Shown here: one piece after another, positions 7,974-15,653 of the stretch | Numbering within the stretch: position 1 is the first letter of the stretch | Layout of the letters: each line of letters starts with the position of its first letter | Assembly: GCA_009903825.1 (NCBI GenBank) | Contig: WYEN01000081.1 | Coordinates: 1 to 39,274, forward strand | Direction of reading: 5' to 3' | DNA length: 39,274 nt | DNA from: Desulfurococcales archaeon | Lineage (GTDB): Archaea; Thermoproteota; Thermoprotei_A; Sulfolobales; AG1 | Translations under genes and position numbers: made by a program | Notes under the pieces: model-generated | The model's database searches: none | Told to the model about the DNA's origin: nothing | The model's input: only the letters and a program-made list of their open reading frames with translations

Positions 7974-8481
7974 TTACTATCACATCTCCATATTTCGCAT
8001 CTTCTTTAAGTATCCAGTACCATTTCTTTCCTATATAGATCCTTTTGGCGCCTAACTTCTTTAATTTCTCGGATAAATATATCAATATTCTCTCGAAGAA
8101 GTCGTCTTTGTCATATGCTATTACTGCATCCTCAACCATGTCTAGATACAAAGGTGATATTTTCTCAGCCTCCTCTCTAGTCTTAAGGATCGGCGATATA
8201 GATACTAAATATCCGTCTTCATACAACTCCTCTAGTAATGGATCAATTCTTCTCTCAGCCTCAAGATATCTTTCGATCCTTTTGAGACGAGACTTCGGCA
8301 GATTATCTACAACAATCAATAGATCAAGATCACTATCTCTTCTAGCATCACCTCTAGCCACACTGCCATAAACCACTACAGAAACTAGATCTGAGCCAAA
8401 AACATTGATAAGTTCATCAACAAGATTCTTCACAACAGATCTATACGGCTCAGCAATATATTGAATACCTTTCTTAAACAA
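7966..8481 (-). CDS. MNT-type minimal nucleotidyltransferase (antitoxin of HEPN/MNT pair)
   Basis: A protein of 171 residues with the DNA polymerase beta-like nucleotidyltransferase signature GSVARGDARRDSDLDLLIVV (GSxARG...DSDxDL), giving the two metal-binding aspartates near residue 55. A third acidic strand follows in 'VSISPILKTREEAE'. In MNT/HEPN modules this enzyme modifies and neutralises the HEPN toxin. The C-terminal region (IYIGKKWYWILKEDAKYGDV) is characteristic of archaeal members. The start is TTG at 8481. It lies 5' of the HEPN gene in one operon. Confidence 0.82.
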   Translation of the reverse strand: MFKKGIQYIAEPYRSVVKNLVDELINVFGSDLVSVVVYGSVARGDARRDSDLDLLIVVDNLPKSRLKRIERYLEAERRIDPLLEELYEDGYLVSISPILKTREEAEKISPLYLDMVEDAVIAYDKDDFFERILIYLSEKLKKLGAKRIYIGKKWYWILKEDAKYGDVIVIE

Positions 8482-8815
8482 TCTCAGTTCATCTCTAATA
8501 AATCATTATCAAAACAATATTATATTCCCGACCTTCTCCTCATCTTAAAAGAGCTGAAAGCTCAGCTCTCTTGCCAGCAGGTCATTAGTTCCTCTCATCT
8601 ATTCAGGTTTACACCTGAAAGTCTCGTCCTGAAGAGTGGAGATGGCTATGGCCTATAAGCTCTGTATCTTCTATTATTCTCTATAATGATATCGATGCAT
8701 ATAAGTCTCGAAGGGCCGCTCCTTAGCAATATGCTATAGACATGTTAAGCCACGAGACTAAATCTACGTCTTCAAGGTTATGTAAGAAACATTTTCTATA
8801 GAATTGAGAGAAGGA

Positions 8816-8945
8816 TCAGAAAAGATATAACTCAACTTTCTCTAATTTTTGAGTTCTTGTGTCTATCCTAAACCGTTTCTCAGCAGATGGTGGTTCATCG
8901 CCTTTCATGTTCAATGATTTCATGGCTCTCCACCATCTGCCTCTC
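8816..8945 (-). pseudogene. Probable C-terminal remnant of a second tnpB
   Basis: The minus-strand frame ending at the TGA at 8816-8818 reads RWWRAMKSLNMKGDEPPSAE, then KRFRIDTRTQKLEKVE. The pattern 'KGDEPPSAEK' resembles the proline-rich tail after the zinc finger of archaeal TnpB proteins. Nothing of the catalytic domain is recognisable upstream. The right-end-like hairpin at 8525-8570 lies downstream in the same orientation, which supports the assignment, but the similarity is short. Confidence 0.4.
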
Positions 8946-9296
8946 AACGGTCTCCCCGAGCCCCCTCACCGCAGAAGCTCACCACCAGTCACCTGATGAC
9001 TCATAGCCCTACGGATCTCGGAAACCCGAGGTCACCAATAGATATATATCTCTGAGGTTTATAAACATCAGCATATCTCATAACGTTAAGAGGTCTCAGA
9101 AATCAATGAATATGAGTGCTACAAATGATTATGAAGGCCGAAACAGCCCACCTCCAGGTCTGTGCAATTCCACATCAACAACTACAGATCCCGTAAAACA
9201 CATCATGCTAATCTTTTCCTCAAGAAATTTAAACATTATGCTATAAATTACTATTTCAACATATTAAGCTTGTTTAACTATTTCACAACCAAAAGC

Positions 9297-9324
9297 CTCA
9301 TCCCCTAGGGCGGGAGGAGGTCAG
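9297..9324 (+). mobile_element. IS200/IS605-type right-end remnant
   Basis: CCTCATCCCCTAGGGCGGGA followed by GGAGGTCAG matches the right-end hairpin and terminal GGAGGAGGTCAG of archaeal tnpB elements. No tnpB is recognisable immediately upstream in this orientation, so this is a solo end. Confidence 0.55.
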
Positions 9325-9475
9325 CTGATTGTAGTTCGTCGTGTTGTTTCTTAGAAAATCTCCATGCGAATTTAATTTGAGTTCAATAAAAACGCTGCAT
9401 CTATCAACCAACATGCCTTGTCATTATTTAACAAATAAAGCAACACTTGATGTATAGTCATAACCTAAAAAATAA

Positions 9476-10492
9476 CTATTTTATTTTTATTGATCTTATT
9501 CTCCATAACGCAAGTGTTATAGCAACTGCTACAACAATTACTGAAATGATAAAGATCTGTTGTGATAGGTCGGGTGGTGGTAGGTCGGATAGTGTCTGCG
9601 ATATTTCTACGGCCTCTGTATGCTCTATCCTCTCGACAGGTTTAGGTCCAGAAGGTAGAGGTATGGCTGGTGATGGAGGCTGTGCAACCAGTACCACGAT
9701 ATTCTGGTAAGGTAGATACTTCCTTATTAATGGGTCTAGAGCCTTCACGGAGTTGGCAACATCCTCTACCGCCTCATTGAAGCTTCTATTAGTTGCAATA
9801 GCTAACTCCTTAATACATGAAATGTTAAACCATATATCGACTCCATAGAACGATTCTCCCACGCTAACGAAGCAAGAGATCTTTTCCAGATTCTCATAGA
9901 GATCTCGAGCGTCAAAGTATGAGGGTATTCCAAAACCCATAGTCTCGATAACAACAACCTTATGACTCATAGCAATATCTGAGAGCTTCTTAGCAATCTT
10001 CTCAACATCGATGCCATTCTCTGTTACAACATCAATTCTGATCACTTTTCCTTCAAGGAACCAGACCAGCGCTTCACGAGCTCTCGATATATTGAGCATC
10101 TGCATGATCGCATTCATAATCTTATCGTTTGGCGCATCTGAAGCATTCAAAATGTCGATAGTCTTTACAGTTCTATAACCATCAACAGTCATGGTAATAT
10201 GTAGTTTTGAATAGAATGCTCTAGGGCCTATGAATTTATCAATTATTTCATTAACAAGTTCTGCCGAAAACGTTACTGCATCCATGTTTGGTAACACTAA
10301 GAGCCAATAACCATTACCTAAATATGTGAGAGCAGATCTATTTATGGCAGCTATCACGAGGTTACCGTAGTCATATATAATGTATAAGTTATGTATAGTA
10401 TATATTTGTATATTAATATCAGCTAACGCCATGGGAATGCCATACACTATGACCAACATAAACATTATTATTAACGTCCCAACCCTCATCAT
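9476..10492 (-). CDS. Secreted, C-terminally anchored partner of the protease (second copy)
   Basis: 338 residues with a signal peptide at residues 1-24 (ending near 'MALA'), an ectodomain of about 260 residues, a Pro-rich linker (VAQPPSPAIPLPSGPKPVER), one transmembrane helix (IISVIVVAVAITLAL) and a short basic tail (RIRSIKIK). Layout and gene order match 4936-5922; the linker is similar (PPVITPLPLI against PPSPAIPLPSGP), but elsewhere I see only faint similarity. The start is the first ATG, in an ATGA overlap with the stop of the protease fragment upstream, or the next codon. The frame is intact although the protease partner is truncated, so the gene may still be selected for. Function unknown. 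Confidence 0.6.
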   Translation of the reverse strand: MMRVGTLIIMFMLVIVYGIPMALADINIQIYTIHNLYIIYDYGNLVIAAINRSALTYLGNGYWLLVLPNMDAVTFSAELVNEIIDKFIGPRAFYSKLHITMTVDGYRTVKTIDILNASDAPNDKIMNAIMQMLNISRAREALVWFLEGKVIRIDVVTENGIDVEKIAKKLSDIAMSHKVVVIETMGFGIPSYFDARDLYENLEKISCFVSVGESFYGVDIWFNISCIKELAIATNRSFNEAVEDVANSVKALDPLIRKYLPYQNIVVLVAQPPSPAIPLPSGPKPVERIEHTEAVEISQTLSDLPPPDLSQQIFIISVIVVAVAITLALWRIRSIKIK

Positions 10493-10803
10493 AGTCTACA
10501 CCCAGTTATAACATTACATATTGTAGCTCCGAATATATTGCGTATGGCCCGAGCAGAGACAAAAATAGTTCTTGGACATAAATATGCGAGTTCACCATTA
10601 ACTATCGCAAGCCTGCAGTTTTCACCTCTTGATAAATGACCTAGGATATATGTAGCAAGAGATCTACCACCAGGCATCACATGATAGTACGACGGTGAGC
10701 CACTATCACCACTAGCAGTAGTAATATTAGTTATTATAGCATCGAGAAGATTGTTGTAGGGATTCATATACATTCTCAGTACTTTTAGTACTTTAATTAT
10801 ACT
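10489..10803 (-). pseudogene. Serine protease fragment truncated at its 5' end next to an IS end
   Basis: The fragment reads NNLLDAIITNITTASGDSGS and continues to 'FGATICNVITGCRL'. The motif ASGDSGSP is the catalytic-Ser motif of a trypsin-like protease, but the catalytic-His and Asp parts are gone. The frame runs on upstream to 10911, but its first 35 or so codons come from an IS right end (10804-10840) and flanking sequence, so I end the homology at about 10803. The insertion, or a later rearrangement, removed the N-terminal half. It overlaps the partner gene by 4 nt (ATGA), matching the close coupling at 5928. Confidence 0.65.
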
Positions 10804-10840
10804 CTGACCTCCTCCCCGCCCTGAAGGGCGAGGGTTCCCC
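10804..10840 (-). mobile_element. Well-preserved IS200/IS605-type right end
   Basis: On the minus strand GAACCCTCGCCC-TTC-AGGGCGGGGAGGAGGTCAG is a near-perfect example of the terminal hairpin and end of archaeal tnpB elements. It is preceded by GTGCCCACAAAGAGGG, also typical of the guide-RNA scaffold next to the end. No tnpB lies upstream (10841-11060). It abuts the protease fragment exactly, marking the insertion point. Confidence 0.7.
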
Positions 10841-10993
10841 TCTTTGTGGGCACAACCATATGAATGGCTGATGAATAACTGATATGAATGGGATCCAGAA
10901 TCCATATCCATCTCTATGCTTGCTTCTATATCGTGGCAGTTTGATATGAAAACCGATATGGAATCAGGATCAAAGGGATCGGATCTTTAAGAA

Positions 10994-11025
10994 GATCCCG
11001 AGGATCAAAGAGGATCCCGAGGATC
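10994..11025. repeat. Short tandem repeat of GATCCCGAGGATC
   Basis: GATCCCGAGGATC occurs at 10994-11006 and 11013-11025, with a 19-bp period (linker AAAGAG). The unit is nearly palindromic. It lies about 40 bp beyond the 3' end of the tRNA-Val gene. Confidence 0.6.
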
Positions 11026-11063
11026 GTCGATTTACAAATGAGGATCTATAACTGTGAAGATCT

Positions 11064-11141
11064 TGGTGGGCCCGCGGGGATTTGAACCCCGGACCTCCGC
11101 CTCGTAAGGGCGGCGTCCTAACCGGGCTAGACGACGGGCCC
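11064..11141 (-). tRNA. tRNA-Val (anticodon TAC), CCA encoded
   Basis: The minus strand from 11141 folds as a complete cloverleaf: acceptor GGGCCCG/CGGGCCC, D-stem GTCT/GGAC, anticodon stem CCGCC/GGCGG with loop CTTACGA (anticodon TAC), T-stem CGGGG/CCCCG with loop TTCAAAT, discriminator A, and an encoded CCA at 11064-11066. There is no intron. The very high GC content of the stems against AT-rich surroundings is typical of hyperthermophiles. An A/T-rich box near 11165, about 26 bp upstream, is a plausible promoter. The debris region begins just past its 3' end. Confidence 0.95.
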
Positions 11142-11210
11142 GCGCAGGTTTCTCCCTCTCAATTTATTTTTTATGATTTTAAAAACATTTGCTTCTGAGA
11201 TAGGATCTTG

Positions 11211-11999
11211 TTATATGAGTGCTCCTCTGATCATTATGATCATTAGTGTTAATAATGGCGTGATTATGTTGATAAGTGTTTTATAAATCTCTTTACTTAT
11301 TTTTCTTTCTATGACTCTTATGGTTATCTCACTTAATAAGATAGTTAGAGACAACACGTGTTCTCCTATGTATAGTGTCCAAAAGAATATTATTATCAAA
11401 AGGATCTTGCTCAAATAGATCATTCTTATAGAAAATGTGTCTACATCTATAGCAAGGATCTTGTATATATCAGTTAGAAAATAAAGATCTTTTTTTATTA
11501 AAAGTGTCAGAAGATAATAGATCAATAGAGAGATTAGTATTGATACTACGAAAACCTCCTCTCTGCTGTAGCCGTATAAAAAGTTGATAATGTTTACAAA
11601 ACTTATCACATAGACAGGTATAAAGATCGTTATAACAATCGGGAGGATTACATCCTTATATCTCACGATACTTCTCTCGAAACTACGAACTCTTATATAA
11701 TCTATAATCAAATAGATCATGTATATCACGAATATTATAAAGAAATTTGTCGACAAAAGATCTGGCCTGTCCCACAGTAGATAAATAGCTACGAGAGAGA
11801 TCATAAGAAACGAGTATGGGAAAAGATCTTTTCTAACAAATGTTGATGTTAATAGAAAAGATGTCATTATGAGAAAACTTATAACAAAAAGATCTATAGA
11901 TCTTGATATGACAAACGAGACGATAAGATATAAAATTGTTGTTGAAAGACTTGAGAAAATATTTCTTGTGTAAATCTTGATCATATCAGATCTTCTCAA
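11211..11999 (-). CDS. Multi-pass membrane protein of the MoxR operon
   Basis: About 262 residues, almost entirely hydrophobic, with roughly seven to eight predicted transmembrane segments and no recognisable catalytic motif. It is the last gene of the MoxR/DUF58 operon and overlaps the end of the DUF58 gene. TTG at 11999 or ATG at 11984 may be the start; the ATG sits right at the upstream stop codon. Membrane proteins of no sequence-defined family are often found in such operons, where they may form part of an envelope complex. Its role is not known. Confidence 0.65.
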   Translation of the reverse strand: MRRSDMIKIYTRNIFSSLSTTILYLIVSFVISRSIDLFVISFLIMTSFLLTSTFVRKDLFPYSFLMISLVAIYLLWDRPDLLSTNFFIIFVIYMIYLIIDYIRVRSFERSIVRYKDVILPIVITIFIPVYVISFVNIINFLYGYSREEVFVVSILISLLIYYLLTLLIKKDLYFLTDIYKILAIDVDTFSIRMIYLSKILLIIIFFWTLYIGEHVLSLTILLSEITIRVIERKISKEIYKTLINIITPLLTLMIIMIRGALI

Positions 12000-13206
12000 A
12001 ACTTTCTTCAGTGATCAAAACATCAGACCCTAATTTGCTGAAGAATTTTATTATAATGTCTCTAGTCATCGGCCCGATATCTTTATCATAATCTCTATTC
12101 GGCATTATTATCATTCCTCTGAAACCATTCTGTTTTAAATATAATGATATAGATGATCTGTCTGTCGAGAAAATGTCTGGAGGAGTTGCCGCTAGAATCT
12201 TTATGTCATATCTAGACAGATCTATTCTATAAAGATTTAAAAGAAGGATCCCTATAGATCCGCATCCTCCTCCAAATGATATGTCATCAAATATAACATA
12301 TATTCTCTCTCTATTAGATGAAGTGATCTCTCGAAAAATCTTTACTATAGCATCTGTACATATCATTATGTCAATAATTGAATAAGCGTCTAAAAAGGAT
12401 TCAAGTAATGATCTGAATAATCTCAGAAGAGACTCAGCATAGGTGTTCCCCTCAGATCCTATGAGCCACGAATATTTTGTAAGACCTAACATGATCAATA
12501 CTCTCCCTCTCGACTCTCCAATATCTTCTCTAACCATCAGCCTCCCAGTTCTGGCAAAACCTTTCCAATAGATTCTTCTCACATCATCGCCAGATACATA
12601 ATCTCTAAACCCCCAAAGATCATAAGATCCTCCCAGAGAGGCTCCTCGAATTTTTATCCCAGGATATACAGATCTGATCTTTGGATAGACGTCTATTTTT
12701 ATATAGATTGGTGTGACAGTTATATAAGAATATTGCTCATAGATCTTTTCTTCAGAGAAGATCCCGAGAGGATCTTGAAAAACAAGTTTTATACTCCTAA
12801 GATCATGTCTTCCAACTCTCTCTCCTCTAACGCTATAAACATTCTCAACATAAGATCTTGGTGGAATAGATAGGCGTGCAACATCAGATCCTTTTGAGAC
12901 AACTAGTTCCCTCGGAACATCATCTTTAACAATTACAAGAGGGATCCTATGATCAGTCTCATTAAAAATTTTTATTACAACATCTGTCTCATAGCCTTCT
13001 ACAACTCTGTTTTTCTCAACAATTCTCTCGACATAGATCTTGTCTATGACATATAAAAGATCTTTCATCTGCTGTCTAGACCATAGTATTATGACGACGC
13101 CTGCCACAGCCAGTGAGATTAATATTGGAGACATAGAATATATAGAGAATATGATCATCAGAATATTAATTGATAAAAAGACAAAGCCTTTAGAAGTGAT
13201 TTTCAG
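11986..13206 (-). CDS. DUF58 protein (vWA-like partner of MoxR ATPase), probable CTG start
   Basis: Two N-terminal hydrophobic segments, then a beta-sandwich region and the DUF58 core. The signature is 'LWGFRDYVSGDDVRRIYWK', then 'FARTGRLMVREDIGES', ahead of a vWA-like fold. The first ATG is at 13158, but homology to the usual DUF58 start (form 'lTrkGfvfL') continues upstream as LKITSKGFVFLSINIL. No ATG, GTG or TTG exists in that stretch; a CTG at 13206 does. It forms a CTGA overlap with the MoxR stop codon, like the ATGA overlaps elsewhere in this operon. I therefore extend the gene to 13206 (406 residues); the shorter form would be 390. MoxR and DUF58 are thought to act together in protein or complex maturation. 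Confidence 0.8.
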   Translation of the reverse strand: MKITSKGFVFLSINILMIIFSIYSMSPILISLAVAGVVIILWSRQQMKDLLYVIDKIYVERIVEKNRVVEGYETDVVIKIFNETDHRIPLVIVKDDVPRELVVSKGSDVARLSIPPRSYVENVYSVRGERVGRHDLRSIKLVFQDPLGIFSEEKIYEQYSYITVTPIYIKIDVYPKIRSVYPGIKIRGASLGGSYDLWGFRDYVSGDDVRRIYWKGFARTGRLMVREDIGESRGRVLIMLGLTKYSWLIGSEGNTYAESLLRLFRSLLESFLDAYSIIDIMICTDAIVKIFREITSSNRERIYVIFDDISFGGGCGSIGILLLNLYRIDLSRYDIKILAATPPDIFSTDRSSISLYLKQNGFRGMIIMPNRDYDKDIGPMTRDIIIKFFSKLGSDVLITEESFEKI

Positions 13207-14153
13207 GGCACATCAGTCCTCGACAAGATCTCTTCAATAATCTTCTCACTCTTAACACCACTCAAAACAGCCTCAGGCTTCAGAATTATTCTGTGGCTTA
13301 ATGCTGCCTGAGCCACATATTTTACGTCGTCTGGTGTCACAAAATCTCTTCCTCTGATCAATGCGACAGCCTTTGACAAAAGATATAATGCTATCGCCCC
13401 TCTAGGTGATGCTCCTAATCTCACCATAGGATGATTTCTCGTGGCCTGAACAATAAGAGAGATATATCTGAGTATGTTCTCATCTGTATACACTTTTCTG
13501 ACAACATCAAAAGCTTTTATGAAATCTTCTTTCGAAACCACGGGGCTGATACTTCTCTCAGTTATGTCATAATATCTTCTCATTATCTCAATAGTCTCAT
13601 CAACATCTGGATAATCAATGACCACACGAGCTAAAAAACGATCTGTCTGAGCCTCTGATAACGGAAAAACCCCTTCGATCTCGATAGGATTCATTGTTGC
13701 AATAACCATGAAAGGTCTCGGCAGTCTATATGTCACTCCTTCGACAGACACTTGTCTCTCTTGCATAGCCTCTAGAAGAGCACTCTGAGTCTTAGGAGGT
13801 GTTCTATTTATCTCATCGATCATCAGTATATTTGAGAATATAGGGCCCTCTCTAAATTTAAAAGATCCTGTCTTAGGATCATATATGTTGACACCTATAA
13901 CATCTGATGGAAGAAGATCTGGAGTCCCCTGAATTCTTTTAAAAGATAATCCGAAGACGCCTGCGACAGTCTTAGCCAACAAAGTCTTGGCCACACCAGG
14001 CACTCCCTCGAGTATCACGTGACCCTCTGTGAGAAGTGTCGCCAGTATAAGCTCTATCTCTCTCTTTTTCCCAACGACAATCTCAGAGATCTTTTCAACA
14101 GCTTTTGTAAATATATTATGAAAAATCTTCAGCTCCTGCTCTTCTGAAGCCAT
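13203..14153 (-). CDS. MoxR-family AAA+ ATPase
   Basis: 316 residues. Walker A is GVPGVAKT at 50-57 and Walker B is ILMIDEIN at 109-116. Also visible are the MoxR box 'RIQGTPDLLPSDVIGV', sensor 1 'FMVIATMNPIE' and the arginine region 'SEAQTDRFLARV'. The C-terminal lid (RLGASPRGAIALYLLSKAVA) is typical. The enzyme is a chaperone-like ATPase that with DUF58/vWA proteins matures or remodels other complexes. It overlaps the DUF4350 gene by 25 nt. All five genes 11211-15600 run the same way with overlaps, so one transcript from near 15620 is likely. Confidence 0.93.
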   Translation of the reverse strand: MASEEQELKIFHNIFTKAVEKISEIVVGKKREIELILATLLTEGHVILEGVPGVAKTLLAKTVAGVFGLSFKRIQGTPDLLPSDVIGVNIYDPKTGSFKFREGPIFSNILMIDEINRTPPKTQSALLEAMQERQVSVEGVTYRLPRPFMVIATMNPIEIEGVFPLSEAQTDRFLARVVIDYPDVDETIEIMRRYYDITERSISPVVSKEDFIKAFDVVRKVYTDENILRYISLIVQATRNHPMVRLGASPRGAIALYLLSKAVALIRGRDFVTPDDVKYVAQAALSHRIILKPEAVLSGVKSEKIIEEILSRTDVP

Positions 14154-15082
14154 TCTCTATATCTCCTGACAACGTATTTCTTATCTTCTTTAAAATTGTT
14201 TATAGATCTTGTCTGAGAAAATGTTTTCACAGCACCCGTCTCTTCTCTGAAATATATTAATGTTGCAAATATCGTTACAAAGCTTATTATTGACAGCGTG
14301 ATCAAAGGATCTTTACTCATCATCATGCCAATGCTGTTAGAAAAGATCCTTATCATCGAACCAAGCCCCATGACAATCTGATCCATTCTAATAATTTTGA
14401 AAACTCTATTACCCTCATAAAATATTATCTCTCTATCCCCCACAAAGTCTCTGAATAAAACTATGTTTTCACTGACGCTTTTTCTATATATCATATTGTT
14501 TATGAATAAACTTGAGTCTCCTATGAAAAAAAGTTCCCCAGACCCGATCTTTTTAAGAAAACCTACGTAGCCTCCACTCTCTAAACATGTGCCTATATAG
14601 GAGGTATTCTCAGGATCTTTTATATGAATATATGAGTATTTGTTGAGAAATATCTCATAAGTCTTGTTGTTAATAACACATTTTGCATATGCCACAGTGC
14701 CTATTAAAGACCCGTAGTATACATCTACTTTTCTCAATAGATTATCTAAAGATCCTATCTCGTCTAGAGCCAACACAAATCCTCCTCTAGAGATCCATAT
14801 GATGATCTTCTCAGAATCTTCTTGAGAGATAGGCGTGTCTGGGCTGGCTATTATTAAAACACTTGTCTCAGGATCTATTTTAGAAAGATCCTCCATACTG
14901 TATATGACATCAGTCTTGTACCCACTTCTGATCAGTAGTGTATAAAATATGTAGTAGCCTCCGCCTCCAGTATTGAATATTGACGGAGGATCATACTCTT
15001 GCGACAATATGATCGGGATCTTATCTACAAAACCTATCAACAAGATCATTAGAAACAAAATTATTATAATCTCTCTGATCAT
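14129..15082 (-). CDS. DUF4350 membrane-anchored protein
   Basis: 317 residues: an N-terminal transmembrane segment (IIIILFLMILLIGFV), then the DUF4350 alpha/beta domain. The domain starts 'YDPPSIFNTGGGGYYIFYTL', with strands 'SVLIIASPDTP' and 'GGFVLALDEIGS', the 'GSGELFFIGDSSLFIN' motif, and a second transmembrane segment near 265-285. DUF4350 proteins occur with MoxR, DUF58 and DUF4129 in bacteria and archaea; they resemble GATase-like or BatA-like extracytoplasmic sensors, but the function is not established. It starts with an ATGA overlap on the DUF4129 gene. Confidence 0.8.
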   Translation of the reverse strand: MIREIIIILFLMILLIGFVDKIPIILSQEYDPPSIFNTGGGGYYIFYTLLIRSGYKTDVIYSMEDLSKIDPETSVLIIASPDTPISQEDSEKIIIWISRGGFVLALDEIGSLDNLLRKVDVYYGSLIGTVAYAKCVINNKTYEIFLNKYSYIHIKDPENTSYIGTCLESGGYVGFLKKIGSGELFFIGDSSLFINNMIYRKSVSENIVLFRDFVGDREIIFYEGNRVFKIIRMDQIVMGLGSMIRIFSNSIGMMMSKDPLITLSIISFVTIFATLIYFREETGAVKTFSQTRSINNFKEDKKYVVRRYREWLQKSRS

Positions 15083-15600
15083 TCAGACCACTCACGAATT
15101 CTCTCAAGATCATCTTTCGAAAGATCTTTTCTGCCATATACAGCTTTCTCATATATATCAGCGAAAGCCTTCAGATCTATCTTCTCATGATTTTTCAGAC
15201 TGATCTCTCTAGGAGTACAATATATACACCTAAGATCTTCTCTTATTCTAAGAAATATTTTTCTCAAGACCTCTCTAACTCCATCATATATATACATAAG
15301 GATCTTTTCTTCTCTCTCTTTTTCTCTAAATCCTCTTCTTATAAACATAGATTCTCTCTCTAAAGACATGATCTGTGGAGAGATCGTTATGAAGACGAGC
15401 GTTATCATAAATATCAATATAAATATTATAAGAATATATGTAAGCTCCTGAGGAATAAGAGGTTGTGAAGATTGTTGAGCTTCTACAACGCCTCTGGTTG
15501 CTGTATATGTGGCATTTCTCTGTCTCAAGATCTCTATCAGCTGATTCGTTGAAATGTTCTCATCACGGATCACAATATATCTCTGAGGAATATAACTCAT
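15079..15600 (-). CDS. DUF4129 protein, first gene of the MoxR operon
   Basis: 173 residues: a short extracytoplasmic part, one transmembrane helix at about 52-74, then a cytoplasmic DUF4129 C-terminal domain with 'CTPREIS' and 'FADIYEKAVYGRKDLS', the family's TPxEl...f..iYE.arYg pattern. In larger relatives this domain follows a transglutaminase-like region, which is absent here. The gene opens the operon. Its ATG at 15600 lies opposite the Nudix gene, with a 53-bp shared promoter region between. Confidence 0.75.
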   Translation of the reverse strand: MSYIPQRYIVIRDENISTNQLIEILRQRNATYTATRGVVEAQQSSQPLIPQELTYILIIFILIFMITLVFITISPQIMSLERESMFIRRGFREKEREEKILMYIYDGVREVLRKIFLRIREDLRCIYCTPREISLKNHEKIDLKAFADIYEKAVYGRKDLSKDDLERIREWSE

Positions 15601-15653
15601 GACCTGTCTATGATTAAATACTTATAAACATTATATATTTCTAAGAATTATAC
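15601..15653. promoter_or_regulatory. Divergent promoter region
   Basis: The 53-bp gap between the MoxR operon and the Nudix gene contains TTATAAA near 15621-15628, about 28 bp before the ATG at 15654. The Nudix mRNA is therefore probably leaderless. AT-rich sequence on the other strand could serve the MoxR operon. Confidence 0.5.

Larger units (their letters stand above)
8482..9475. mobile_element. Region of tnpB-element debris, no intact gene
   Basis: Almost 1 kb without an intact gene. Three pieces look IS-derived. (a) On the minus strand near 8525-8570, the perfect 8-bp hairpin AGAGCTGA/TCAGCTCT is followed by GATGAGGAGAAGGTCGGG, an apparent diverged right end. (b) On the minus strand at 8816-8945, a tail-like frame reads AMKSLNMKGDEPPSAEKRFR. 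(c) On the plus strand at 9297-9324, CCTCATCCCCTAGGGCGGGA plus GGAGGTCAG is a clearer right end in the opposite direction. A further hairpin (CTCGG-AAAC-CCGAG) is at 9017-9030. At least two old insertions in opposite orientation are implied. Confidence 0.5.

Noticed and set aside
8045-8371. Open frame of 108 codons on the plus strand
   Set aside because: Antisense to the MNT nucleotidyltransferase, which has the full catalytic signature.
8990-9055. Possible C/D-box guide RNA (TGATGA ... CTGA)
   Set aside because: The boxes lack a purine before TGATGA, and no C'/D' boxes or terminal stem are visible; the sequence is better explained as IS debris.
11064-11141. Intron in tRNA-Val
   Set aside because: The anticodon stem and loop are contiguous and of normal size, so no intron is needed.
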